64,000 nucleotides of DNA from Branchinecta lynchi (GCA_023053575.1 JAKZAP010000016.1:10992030-11056029); one strand, 5' to 3'. Shown: positions 33,968 to 45,372, counted from the stretch's first letter. The notes: generated by a model from the sequence alone, not told the origin. Numbers and translations: made by a program.

Positions 33968-34240
33968 CTTCAGCCCAAGCTGACTGCGAATCATATTTGA
34001 TGGTGCAAAACAGATACGTCAGCTGAAATTTTACTGGAGCTATATTTCGGCCCTTCCTGGTAAGGGTCCACTTCAGGCTCAAAACCGCTCAAGTTGGAAA
34101 AAGGTGGTGTTTCACTCAAGTTCCTTTTTCCAACTTGGGCGGTTTTGACCCTGAAGAGGACCCTTGAAAGGGCCGAAATATAGCTCCAATAAAACTCAGC
34201 TGACGTATTCGTTTTGCACCATCAAATATAACTAGTCCCA
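33968..34240. repeat. Family D foldback, complete
   Basis: Arms contain CCCAAGCTGACTGCGAATCA, 'CAGATACGTCAGCTGA', 'AGCTATATTTCGGCCCTTCC' and 'CTTCAGGCTCAAAACCGCTC'. The right arm is the inverse order, with a ~30-bp centre. Other copies: 40685, 48655 and 57083. Confidence 0.8.
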
Positions 34241-34292
34241 GATTAGTCCGCTTGGAGCGCCGAACTGGAAGGAATTGGTGCAAAGTACTCAC

Positions 34293-34548
34293 TCCTCATA
34301 CTCGCGTTCCTGCTGTATGCTTTTCATAATCACAACTAAACTCTGTAGTCCTTTTATCCACTCCTGCACTCTTTCTACGTCGTCACCGAACAGATCCAAA
34401 GTCTGGGCTTCGTAGCCAGTCTGCCCATAAACGATGGAAAAACACCGATCTTCCACTAGACCTGCGTTATCTTTCCGGGCACTAACGACGCGGTTGAATG
34501 TGTCGGTTTTCCAGCCTGGCAGAACGTCTATGATGGTGGTAATGTCAA
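34293..34548 (-). CDS. PLC exon 3: second half of PH domain (residues 447-532)
   Basis: Acceptor is TTCTTTAG, donor is GA|GTGAGT. The exon continues the PH domain: DITTIIDV..GWKTDTF, then RCFSIVYG, QTLDLFGDD and VQEWIKGLQSL. These match the PLC PH pattern (D-I-x-x-V-x-x-G, CFSI, TLDL, and the C-terminal helix with W-x-x-GL). Residues after the helix run into the EF-hand region. Length 256 nt preserves phase (2 nt in, 2 nt out). Confidence 0.95.
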
Positions 34549-35052
34549 CTAAAGAATAAATTATGCTTTAGAGTTGCGCATAGGCAATCCTCACGAAAGT
34601 ATTCACATATTTCTAATCGTTTTCAGGTCCGTGAAGCCACAACAAAAGTTGAGAGAAAAACTGACAAATTTTACCGAAATACTGATTACGACTGAAAATC
34701 CTTTCGACATAATTAAATCGAAACTTTTATGCTTGATGTTCCTTTTTTATTTCGTATTTTTAGTATATTTCGTTTTTTTCCCTTTTGTTTCTGTTTTGAC
34801 ATCTTTAGTTTTCAGCTCCAACCAAAGAGAAATATATACTTAGTGGCTCAGACCGTCTAGGGCTATCAGCATTTTTCCACGACATATTTAGGTCCCGTCG
34901 CGAAAACAGCAGAGTGTGACACACTCTCAACCATCAAGTTATAAGTCGCGGTTTTGTCTATTTCTGCGTTTATTTCGAATTCCTTAAAACAAAAACAAAA
35001 TCTCAACTGAATATAAGACATCAGGTTTACGCTTTTACTATTATGTACTATA
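34549..35052. other. Intron 2 sequence between exon 3 and the palindrome
   Basis: AT-rich; I see no gene or recurrent element. Confidence 0.4.
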
Positions 35053-35091
35053 TATGGCATGCATTTTGGGTCAAAATTGGTAAAAATGTTG

Positions 35092-35475
35092 CCGAGAATA
35101 CTTGAAATGTAGCCGAGAATCCATGAAATGTAGCCGAGAATGCTGTTTTTGTCGCCGAGATTTTGTGTGTGTATCCGAGACTGCAATGTTTGTTGCCGAG
35201 AATGACAACTTTGTAGCCGAGATTTTCACTGAAAAGCGTGTCGCCGAGAAATACAGATATGCGTTCGAAACCAAAAATCTAGTTCCCGAGATGGAACAAT
35301 GTGTCCCCGAGATTGCTAGAAATGTCGCCGAGATTTCGCGTAATGTCGCCGAGAATGCTTGAAATGTCGCCGAGATTTTTTTGAAAATAACGTACAAGTG
35401 AAAAAAGTGTCCCCGAGAATTGAAAAAAAAATACAGCTTAGAACGAAAAATCTGATTTTTTAGATGTGAACAAAT
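35092..35475 (+). repeat. 21-bp-phased GTNGCCGAGA array, left
   Basis: About 16 copies of a 10-bp core (GTAGCCGAGA, GTCGCCGAGA, GTCCCCGAGA and similar) recur every 21 bp with variable 11-bp spacers. One step is 27 bp, one motif is decayed, and the last steps are longer. As 21 is a multiple of 3, frames stay open: 86 codons on + (35102-35362) and 108 on - (35071-35397), with VAE-type and ISAT-type heptads. Confidence 0.85.
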
Positions 35476-35702
35476 GTAGCCGACTTGGTGGTTGGTGAGG
35501 TCCTCCTTATTGTTCTATTTGTTAGTCCGGATCAAGTGTGATTCTTTGCTGCAGTACACACTCACTACCATTGTAAGTGCTATATTTGCTATCGCACTCT
35601 TGTTGGTATTAGTCTACTCAATAAACACTGTGAATGTGAACAACAGTTGCTCAAAAGTAAGATCCACAGGAAGTTTCAAAGGAAAGGATATGGCTCAGAT
35701 GC

Positions 35703-35830
35703 AGGGGCGTTGCGAAAGGGGTGGGGGGGTCAAAATTCAGTAACTTATTCGGTTTTATTGCTAGGATTCGGTAGTTACCACTAACAAGGTCGAATGAAAA
35801 ACTGGTCGCAGACAAAAGGACTGATCTATG
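35703..35830 (+). repeat. Fragment of the TTCGGTA family inside the left arm
   Basis: It runs AGGGGCGTTGCGAAAGG, a G run, 'TATTCGGTTTTATTGC', 'ATTCGGTAGTTACCAC' and 'ACTGGTCGCAGACAAAA'. The same order, expanded, is at 63172-64000. The inverse copy is at 43650-43790. Confidence 0.65.
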
Positions 35831-37204
35831 ATTTCATCGATAGTCCTTACTTTTATTTGTATCCTAAAAACAAGCTCTTATCAGAAATGTCTCGAAAATT
35901 CTGCCTGCGGCGCTTTTCATAATATTCACTATTTTCCGGAAAGGCGCGTCATTTAGCTAGGTTTTAAACCAGTTTTAGGGATCGGGATTTTTCGAAACCC
36001 TAAAAGCTAGAACCTACATGGAAATAGCTGAATTTGACAGGAAAAAACGAACTCAAAAAAATCTCGCCTGCGTAGTATATAATATGTATATAATGTATAA
36101 TATATAACTGAAACGCACTTATTTTACGGATATATCATAAAAAATGTGTTACCACCTTAAAATTTTTGAAATTATGACTTTAGCACAAAAACCTGGTTCT
36201 GGGGAGCTTGACTTTGACATGGACGACTGATCTTCTCTTCCATTTCAGTCATCCACCAATAGCCTTGTACACTGGTTAGGGCTAAGGTTCAAGCATAGCA
36301 ACTATGATAGTTTCGTTCTTGCAATAGCCTTGTCACATGGTTATGGTTAAGGTTCAAGTCTCCAAACATCGTTTGTATGGTAGTTTTGGTTCATCTTAAA
36401 AGGAAATGTCAGGTAAGCAGCACTTCATAGCATCTCCATGACTGGAAGTGCAAGCCCATCTCGGAACCATGCTTATTCATGGTTTCACATTCAAATCCAA
36501 GATCTGAGCTACACGTCAGCAGGGCCAGAAACTGGCTCAAGCACACTACTTCCGAACTGTAGTTTCAATGACTTATTTGGATTTAGGACTCTGATTGTTC
36601 AACTGAACTTCAGAGACAAGAAGTGGTTTATCTGATATGTGGAATTGGGAAATTTCAGTCCGGTGATGCAGCTTTTCCACCTCAAAAGTCCGGCTTCCTC
36701 ACTACTACAGATCCCCAGAAGCCGAGGAATATATCCTTTGCATACACGCTCCATGTACTGATTGTCCATTAATATACTTTTTCTAAGTTTTGGCTTTCAC
36801 CCCTTGACTTCATATTTCAGGAAGTGCTCAATACTATTCAAAACTGGAGCTTGAGTACTAGTCAGCTGTTCCTGTTGGCTTTGGGCATGAATGATCACTG
36901 CATGGGATTTGCCTACTCCTTCTTGCGGACCTTTAATAGAAATTTCCCACACTGACTTCGGTTATCGACAACTGCATCTAACACTTCGGAATCCATCTTC
37001 GAATTTCCGATCATAATGGCCGAGGCAGTTATGTTTCTTGATCAATGACTGTGACCTGGAAAGGAGATCAAGTTGGGCACATCAGAAGAAACAATGGTAT
37101 TCTCAAGTGTTAGGATAATTGTGAATGAATTTTGGTAAAACAATTAAAGATTGTTCCTTAATATCTGATTTTGTGAATTTCTTCTCTGAAAATCAGATAT
37201 TTAA

Positions 37205-37660
37205 AGTTTAACTGAAAAGGGCTGAGATAGGACAATCTAGTTACCCATCACTTATTCACTTAAAGAGGTTTGAAGATCCGATGAAAATGCGTTACTTCGT
37301 TGCTCCGCTATTCACGTATAATCAGTTTTCAAATAGTGGAATTTCCATGTCGGATTTGCGGTACCTCTATGCGTTTGTACCCGTGTTTGTGCTTGACGAA
37401 AACTATTTACGAAAAATAAGTGTTCACGCAGTGAGCAGTGGTAACCTAGCTCATGACAGTTCAGTGAAAAGCCGCGTTTTTATTGAGATTTAAATTTCCC
37501 GCGTCATAGTAGAATTTTGCGTTGTGAAGACAGCCATAGATATTCTGAACGTCATACCAGAGAAAGTAGTGAAAAATAAAAAAAATCCCTTCACACAATA
37601 CAAATAATGTGGTGTGTCCAGTTGAATGATACAAAAATAAGTTTGCTTTTCAGTTAAACT
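37205..37660. mobile_element. piggyBac-like MITE with TTAA target duplication
   Basis: The ends AGTTTAACTGAAAAG / CTTTTCAGTTAAACT are flanked by TTAA at 37201-37204 and 37661-37664. The palindrome's right arm shows the uninterrupted site with a single TTAA at 42092-42095. TTAA specificity is the hallmark of piggyBac. No transposase inside. Related copies: 16788-18205 and 51030-51700. Confidence 0.88.
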
Positions 37661-37689
37661 TTAAGGAAGAATCTTTAATTCTTTTTCCA

Positions 37690-37815
37690 CAAATTCATTT
37701 GCCAGCTTGAGAGGCTTGAGCCTGAAAAAGACCCTTGCAATGAAGGGCCGAAGTATCACTCTTATGAAACTGTAGCTGACTTATCGGTTTGCACCGTCCA
37801 AGATGATTTGCAGTC
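37690..37815. repeat. Family D half-arm within the palindrome
   Basis: GAGGCTTGAGCCTGAAAAAG, 'GAAGGGCCGAAGTATCACTC' and 'GTAGCTGACTTATCGGTTTG' are the D-family right half. The mirror copy is at 41925-42060 in the right arm. Confidence 0.65.
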
Positions 37816-38087
37816 AGCTTGGGCTGGAGGACTATCTCCAACCTTCTTTATACACTTGATGACTATCTCTCCATGCTGATTCAGAATCTCCAGGTACCTG
37901 CGGAAGAAATGAGGAAATGGTGCCAAAGCTGCGCTGACTCAGGATTTGAGTCGCTGAGTTTGAGTTGTTACGGACACATATACTCCTTCTTCCTGAGAAT
38001 CACTGGCGTGTTCTGAACTTAGTCATATAGAGTATTATCCCACAACTAAAAGTTCTCCTGCTTTGGAAAGTGAACTGTTTGTTAATT

Positions 38088-38552
38088 GGCCATATTCCTG
38101 TTCAGCGCTTCCAAGCGGACTAGTTTCTGTTAATCCCCCTATGCCTCACCATCAGCACTTGGATCAGACATGGTAAAGTAGATCCACAGGTTAGTGAGTG
38201 GAAAACCTGTCATCCGTGTCCCAGGTAATGGAGGTTTTGCACATAATTTCAGCAGCAGAAAGTGAAAGTGGTCCGTTCCCCTATACGATTAGACTTTAAC
38301 TATGTCTACTTATGAGGCTCACAACACTTGTGTAGACATTGTAAAAAGTCGCATCCATAGGGTAGTGGGTCACTTTCACTTTCTGCTGCTGAAACATATG
38401 CAAAACCTCCAATACCTGGGACACAGATGACAGGTTTTCCACTTACTAACCTGTGGACCTATTTTACCATGTCTGATCCAAATAATGACGGTGAGGCATG
38501 GTGGGATTAACAGAAACTAGTCTGCTTGGAAGCGCTGAACAGGAATATGGCC
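38088..38552. mobile_element. 465-bp MITE with AATT target duplication
   Basis: Long inverted termini (~200 bp each) start GGCCATATTCCTGTTCAGCG. AATT flanks both ends (38084-38087, 38553-38556). The empty site in the right arm near 41680 has one AATT. The centre is ~50 bp. Diverged end-like pieces occur near 26190 and 34240. Confidence 0.85.
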
Positions 38553-38703
38553 AATTCAGTCTCAGGCAAGGAGTTTTTAGCAAACTCTTTGCTTCAAAGA
38601 TAATCTAGATCTGTCATGGAAGAAAAGCAAAAACGGCTCAATAGCCTGGTGCCAGAGAGCCAATGTCTGCAGATACTCCTACATACAATTCTCAGAAAAA
38701 GAG

Positions 38704-39162
38704 CCGGGGAGTTCCGGGCGAACTACTTGTCCGTCGAGAAAATGGTTTTAACCATCGTCTTCAGCATGTCTTCCTACCCCTAAATCGGACATCTAATCAA
38801 CTTCAAATAAAACTTTTACTTTTAACAAACTTTCCGGTTTTGGCCGGATTCCGGGCGAACTACTTGTCCGATGACAAAATGGTTTTCACCATAGTGTTCA
38901 GCATGACTTCTTACCCCATAATCGACTATCACATTAGCTGTTTTAAAATATTTTGTTTGCCCCTTAATTTGAACCCCCACCCCTAAATGAAGGGCTACAA
39001 AGCCCATCTACGAACTCGACTGGTCCGACGACCCAACGAATCCTCACACCAAGTTTCATCAAAATATCTCATTCCCTTCGAGTGTTATCATGCTTACAGA
39101 TGGACGGACAACTTTTGCGATGTCATAGGTATCCCTTCACTTACGTTTTGGGATCCCAAAAA
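38704..39162 (-). mobile_element. Family B element, truncated, left arm only
   Basis: Starts mid-unit (GTTCCGGGCGAACTACTTGT) and ends at TTTTGGGATCCCAAAA near 39146-39161. It is absent from the right arm. Confidence 0.8.
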
Positions 39163-39735
39163 GTATCTCAAATATAAGACTGGCAGATATTTTGCTAACC
39201 TGAAGGATTATACTGGTTAGAAACATTAGACAAGAAACAAGAGGGCCAAACAAATGCGCAAAACTGTGTGAGTTGCAAGATAAAGTAACAACAATTCTTA
39301 CAAGTTTAAGGCAAAGGTTTATAGGTCATCCACAATAATAGAGCTTTCTTTATGGATCAGAAATGTGACTCAAAATCAGTGCCTTAAAATTTAACACTCT
39401 TTTGATGTATTTCTTTGTTGTTGAAATGTAGTATAGGTTCCTTCGAGTTAGTAAATTTTATTAGAGTCTAGTAAAAAAGAAAAAGAAAAAAGAACGTAAC
39501 TTCTAGTAAACTTAATTTTGGTCGGGTGGCAAGGCATAGGCCAGGCTAAATGCTAGATATACCCAGCGTTTGGCATAGAGTATCCAAAAATCAGGGATTT
39601 GTGATAAACTGAACTGATGACAATTAACAGCTTGAAAATTTTCGCCCGCTGCAAATTTAGGCTAAATTTTCTGAATGTTATTCTGTTTTTCCTGGGGTGC
39701 TCCAGAACCCCACGAAAGTTAGTGAGCTGATTCCC
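39163..39735. other. Left-arm-only sequence
   Basis: It contains a fragment of the GCCAAACGCTGGATA foldback (39530-39612) and otherwise unassigned sequence. No counterpart exists in the right arm. Confidence 0.45.
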
Positions 39736-40684
39736 CCACCCAAATGATGCCTCTGATTTTAGGATTCTGAATCTCTGATTGAAGCAACTCTGGACCTGAG
39801 TCTAACAATCCCCTGAGCCTAATCTCTCAGCCTCATAAACTTTGCTGTAGCAGGCACACTGAAAAACAACAACAACATAGGTTCGGACAGTAGTGGGTCA
39901 AGAGAACATAGGTTACCTGTCCTGCATTGTAAATGACATTTCGTTTAATCCATGAAATTCAATCCAAGCCTTTGGAAGACTCTGCGACCCCTCAGTGTGC
40001 ACACCTTTCCTGGATTTTGAATCTCGGCAATACATGAAACCTGGAGGTACTGAAATCCCTAACGATGTAAGAACAAAGGCTAGCAAAATTCAAGAGAGAT
40101 CTCAAAAGAAGTCAGAAAAAAATTAAAGACATTTTCTTTCTTTATCTCTTCTTAATCTTGACACTAAAAGCATAACCTTCAATGTAAAAGATTATTTTTC
40201 TTTTCATCCTAATTATATTGTCAATAGGATGAACACAGTCACAAGTCCCAGCAGACGATTCCAATATAAATTCGCTTGTCTTTTGAAAGAAACTTTAAAG
40301 TTCATATTTAAATTCGGTAGTGGGACTGGTGGGGTCCGGGTCTACCCTGGGGTCTAGCCGAAAATCCTTATCCCCCCTGGCAACAAAAATCCGTCCGCCC
40401 TCCCTGAATGCAAATATATAGGAAACTAAATATATTCTGACAGCGAGTTAATGTAAACTCTATACAGACACGTGAGTTAATGTAAACACGTGATGCTGGC
40501 CTTCCCTATCTATGAAATACTTTTCATAGAAATAAATTGGGGGAGGGTTTGGTCGGGGTGGTTTGGTACCCGAGGTTTTTTCGTACCGCCGGTGGCGGTG
40601 AAGGGGGGTCGCTGGGGCGACTGTGGGGTGACTGTGTTCATCCTATTGAGTTAATTAGACCACCGAAAATGAAAAGAAAAATAA

Positions 40685-40878
40685 ATATTCTTTTAGCCCA
40701 AGCTGACTTTGAAACATTTATTCCAACAATGTTTTCAACGGACACGTCAGCTACGATTCTTCATCAGCGATATTTCGGCCCTTCTTGGCAAGAGTCCTCG
40801 TCAGGCTGTTTGCCTTGCCAAGAAGGGCCGAAATATCGCTGATGAGTAGCTGACGTATCCGTTGAAAATATTGTTGGA
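40685..40878. mobile_element. Family D foldback with 16-bp target duplication
   Basis: ATGAAAAGAAAAATAA flanks it at 40669-40684 and 40879-40894. The left arm has a single copy (inverse, near 40190-40205). The element holds CGTCAGCTACGATTCTTCAT, 'GATATTTCGGCCCTTCTTGG' and their inverses. Confidence 0.85.
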
Positions 40879-43800
40879 ATGAAAAGAAAAATAATCTTTT
40901 ACATTGAAGATTACGCTTTTAGTGTCAAGATTTAGAAGAGATAAAGAAAGAAAATGTCTTAATTTTTTTCTGACTTCTTTTGAGATTACTCTTGAATTTT
41001 GCTAGCCTTTGTTGTTACAACGTTAGGGATTTCAGTACCTCTAGGTTTCGGGTATTGCCAGGGCCCAGGATTCAAAATCAATGAAAAGTGTGCACACTGA
41101 GGGGTCTCAGAGTCTTCCAAAGGCTTGAATTGAATTTCATGGATAAAACGAGATGTCATTTACAATGCAGGGTAGGTAACCTATGTTCCCTTGACCACCT
41201 ACTGTCTGTTTTTCAGTGTACCTGCTACAAAGTTTATGAGGCTGATAGATTAGGCTCAGGGGATTGTTAGACTCAGGCTGGACTCAGCCCCAGAGTTGCT
41301 TGAATCAGAGATTCAGAATCCTAGAATCAGAGGCATCATTTGGGGGGGGGGGATCAGCCCACTGGATTAGTGAGGTATTTACGTTTCCCGAAGGAGGACA
41401 TCATATACCAAAGAAAAGTCAGAAGTTCAAGGCCATTGCAGCCTCTCTAAAGTTCTTTCAGTGGTTCAAGTAGCTCATGTCTTAGTATAGTTTGAGTCGG
41501 AATTGACTGAAATAGCTTTGACTGTCAATGGCTCTTTTTCTGAGAATTGTATGTAAGTATCTGCAGACATTGGCTCTCTGGCACCAGGCTATGGAGCCGT
41601 TTTTGCTTTTCTTCCATGACAGATCTAGATTATCTTTGAAGCAAAGAGTTTGCTAAGAACTCCTTGCCTGAGACTAAATTAGCAAACAGTTCACTTTCCA
41701 AAGCAGGAGAACTTTTAGTTGTGGGATATACTCTATATGACTAAGTTCAGAACACGCCAGTGATTCTCAGGAAGAAGGAGTAAACATGTCTGTAACAACT
41801 CAAACTCAGCGACTCAAATCCTGAGTCAGCGCAGCTTTGGCACCATTTCTTCATTTCTTCCACAGGTACCCGGAGATTCTGAATCAGCATGGAGAGATAG
41901 TCATCAAGTGTGGTTGGAGATAGTCCTCCAGCCCAAGCTGACTGCAAATCATCTTGGACGTTGCAAACCGATAAGTCAGCTACAGTTTCATAAGAGGGAT
42001 ACTTCGGCCCTTCTTTGCAAGGGTCTTTTTCAGGCTCAAGCCTCTCAAGCTGGCAAATGAATCTGTGGAAAAAGAATTAAAGATTCTTCCTTAAATATCT
42101 GATTTTCAGAGAAGAAATTCACAAAATCAGATATTTAAGGAACAATCTTTAATTGTTTTACCACAAATTCATTCACAATTAACCTAACACTTGAGAATAC
42201 CATTGTTTCTTCTGTTGTGCCCAACTTGATATCCTTTCCAGGTCACAGTCATTGATCAAGAAACATAACTGCCTCTGCCATTATGATCGGAAATTCGAAG
42301 ATGGATTCCGAAGTGTTAGATGCAGTTGTCGATAATCGAAGTCAGTGTGGGAAATCGGCTATTAAAGGTCCGCAAGAAGGAATAGGCAAAGCCCATGCAG
42401 TGATCATTCATGCCCAAAGCCAACAGGAACAGCTGACTAGTACTCAAGCTCCAATTTTGAACAGTATTGAGCACTTCCTGAAATATGAAGTCAAGGGGTG
42501 AAAGCCAAAACTTAGAAAAAGTATATTAATTGACAATCAGTACATGGAGCGTGTATGCAAAGGATATATTCCTCAGCTTCTGGGGATCTATAGTAGTGAG
42601 GAAGCCGGACTTTTGAGGTGGAAAAGCTGCATCACCGGACTGAAATTTCCTGTTTATTTCCACCTATCAGATAAACCACTTCTTGTCTCTGAAGTTCAGT
42701 TGAACAATCAGAGTCCTAAATTCAAATAAGTCATTGAAACTACAGTTCGGAAGTAGTGTGCTTGAGCCAGTTCCTGGCCCTGCTGACGTGTAGCTCTGAT
42801 CTTGGATTTGAATGTGAAACCATGAATAAGCATGGTTCTGAGATGGGCTTGCACTTCCAGTCATGGAGATGCTATGAAGTGCTGCTTACCTGACATTTCC
42901 TTTTAAGATGAACCAAAACTACCATACAAACGATGTTTGGAGACTTGAACCTTAACCATAACCATGTGACAAGACTATTGCAAGAACGAAACTATCATAC
43001 TTGCTATGCTTGAACCTTAGCCCTAACCAGTATACAAGGCTATTGGTGGATGACTTAAATGGAAGAGAAAATCAGTCGTCCATGTCAATGTCAAGCTCCC
43101 CAGAACCAGGTTTTTGTGCTAAAGTCATTATTTCAAAAATTTTAAGGTGGTAACACATTTTTTGATGATAAACCGTAAAATAAATGCGTTTCAGTTATAT
43201 ATTTCTTTCAACGACTATACTTATTCTAGCTTTCTTAGCACCTGTGAGCAGGGGGTCGCAAGTGAATTTTTGTTGTTCGGTGAAGAGCCAAAACAACAGG
43301 ATCCTAAGAATTTCCAGAAACCGGATGGAGCGACATCCCGGCAGCAGCAGCTACTGTATGACTAGTCATTACTAGTCATGATCACATAAAGTGAGCGCCG
43401 CAGGCGAGATTTTTTTAAGTTCGTTTTTTCCTGTCAAATTCAGCTATTTCCATGCAGGTTCTAGCTTTTAGGGTTTCGAAAAATCCCGATCCCTAAAACT
43501 GGTTTAAAACCTAGCTAAATGACGCGCCTTTCCGGAAAATAGTGAATATTATGAAAAGCGCCGCAGGCAGAATTTTCGAGACATTTCTGATAAGAGCTTG
43601 TTTTTAGGATACAAATAAAAGTAAGGACTATCGATGAAATCATAGATCAGTCCTTTTGTCTGCGACCAGTTTTTCATTCGACCTCTTCATGTTCGTGGTA
43701 ACTACCGAATCCTAGCAATAAAACCGAATAAGTTACTGAATTTTGCACCTCCCCCCCCCCCACCCCTTTCGCAACGCCCCTGCCTCTGAGCCATATCCTT

Positions 43801-44009
43801 TCCTTTGAAACTTCCTGTGGATCTTACTTTTGAGCAACTGTTGTTCACATTCACATTGTTTATTGAGTAGACTAATACCAACAAGAGAGCGATAGCAAAT
43901 ATAGCACTTAACAATGGTAGTGAGTGTGTACTGCAGCAAAGAATCACACTTGATCCGGACTAACAAATAGAACAATAAGGAGGACCTCACCAACCACCAA
44001 GTCGGCTAC

Positions 44010-44396
44010 ATTTGTTCACATCTAAAAAATCAGATTTTTCGTTCTAAGCTTTTTTTTTTTTTCAATTCTCGGCGACACTTTTTTCACTTGTATGTTATTT
44101 TCAAAAATATCTCGGCGACATTTCATGCATTCCCGGCGACAATACGCGAAATCTCGGCGACATTTCTAGCAATCTCGGGGACACTTTGTTCCATCTCGGG
44201 AACTAGATTTTTGGTTTCGAACGCATATCTGTATTTCTCGGCGACACGCTTTTCAGTGAAAATCTCGGCTACAAAGTTGTCATTCTCGGCAACAAACATT
44301 GCGGTCTCGGATTCAAACACAAAATCTCGGCGACAAAAACAGCATTCTCGGCTACATTTCATGGATTCTCGGCGACATTTCAAGTATTCTCGGCAA
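44010..44396 (-). repeat. 21-bp-phased GTNGCCGAGA array, right
   Basis: Inverse copy of the left array, with TCTCGGCGAC cores on the plus strand. The 86- and 108-codon frames keep exactly the same lengths in both arms with only substitutions (about 6 of 86 residues differ). Confidence 0.85.
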
Positions 44397-44432
44397 CATT
44401 TTTACCAATTTTGACCCAAAATGCATGCCATA

Positions 44433-45106
44433 ACTATATGATGATTCTCAGTTGTACGTCTGCCTATCACTGTAATATTACGCTTTCAGATAACTACAAC
44501 CTACAGCATTTTGCATTCTAGCGTTTTAATCATGAATCGGATTACGTCTCACCTACAGGCGAAGAGGGCGATTTCGGATTGAAGGTATCCGAATGCGGAT
44601 GAGTTTTGACTCCGGATTAGATTTATCCTTCATCGGAAAAGGACAAAAATTGGTTATTTGTCAAGTTCACTTGACAAAATGTACATTTTCATTTGGGCTC
44701 TTAATTTGACGCTATATTTGAATTTCCCGCCCAATTTGAGACACAAAATAAAAAATAGTCTATTTGTAAAATTGAGCTTCTGGGAAACGTATAAACACCG
44801 CGAAAGCATTCTTTTCGAGCACAATCGAGCCAAAGACTTTTTGGAATCGCGAAAAAACACGATATCTACTGTCGTTCCCGTTGTTGTGTTCTTATTTTGA
44901 CTAGTTACCTAAAACATAAAATCCAATCTCACATCACCGGTTCAACATACGGACGATCGGCCTATTCAAGTTTCGCAATTTAACGCATACAGGTTCGGAC
45001 GGTTCTTTCCACGTGACTTTCCTGTTCTTTATACGCCCTTGATATCTTAACTTTCAACCTTAACTTTTCAAGCTTAATCTTTTTTAAAACCTGAATGCCG
45101 TATTGA
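44433..45106. other. Unassigned intron 2 sequence
   Basis: Short overlapping open frames on both strands at 44654-44900 have no recognisable motif. No repeat recurrence was seen. Confidence 0.35.
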
Positions 45107-45372
45107 AATTTCTAATTTTTAGCTGACGATGAAACAGAGAAAGATAGTTAATAGGAATGTGTTATTTATTGAATTTAATATAGTTCAAATTCATTTTAAA
45201 GTCTTGTGGGTCGAGAAGGTGGGAGACACCATCGTTTAATGCCGCATCGAAAATTCTACTTTTTAGCGGACGATGAAACAGAGAAAGATAGGTAATAGGA
45301 ATGTGTTATTTATTGAATTTAATACAGTTCAAATCATTCAATTTTAAATTCATGCGGGTCGAAACACCATAA
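45107..45372 (+). repeat. Two-copy tandem duplication, ~140 bp
   Basis: GACGATGAAACAGAGAAAGA, 'TAATAGGAATGTGTTATTTA' and 'TGAATTTAATAYAGTTCAAA' occur in both copies (45107-45245, 45246-45372). Confidence 0.75.

Larger units (their letters stand above)
35053..40242. repeat. Large palindrome, left arm
   Basis: It pairs in inverse order with 40629-44432. Matching blocks run from ATGGCATGCATTTTGGGTCA at the outer end to CAATAGGATGAACACAGTCA at the centre. The left arm is longer because it holds a 456-bp TTAA MITE, a 465-bp AATT MITE and ~1.0 kb (38703-39735, including a family B piece) that the right arm lacks. It lost ~190 bp near 36085 that the right arm keeps. Identity in aligned blocks is roughly 90-95% by eye. 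Confidence 0.9.
40629..44432. repeat. Large palindrome, right arm
   Basis: Inverse partner of 35053-40242, with a 386-bp central spacer (40243-40628). It contains a 194-bp foldback insertion and ~160 bp (41375-41533) absent from the left arm. Small indels break the 83-codon frame that is open in the left arm, so most of the arm drifts as non-coding DNA. Confidence 0.9.

Noticed and set aside
35092..35475. CRISPR-like array (fixed repeat, variable spacer)
   Set aside because: Period is 21 bp with a 10-bp core, the DNA is eukaryotic, and no cas genes exist. It does not match any CRISPR design.
35492..35743. 83-codon frame with a hydrophobic segment in the left arm
   Set aside because: A one-base indel in the right arm breaks it, so it shows no sign of being maintained.
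42283..42729. Possible protein encoded in the palindrome right arm (frames at 42283 and 42544)
   Set aside because: The frames are not kept in the left arm and show no known motif.
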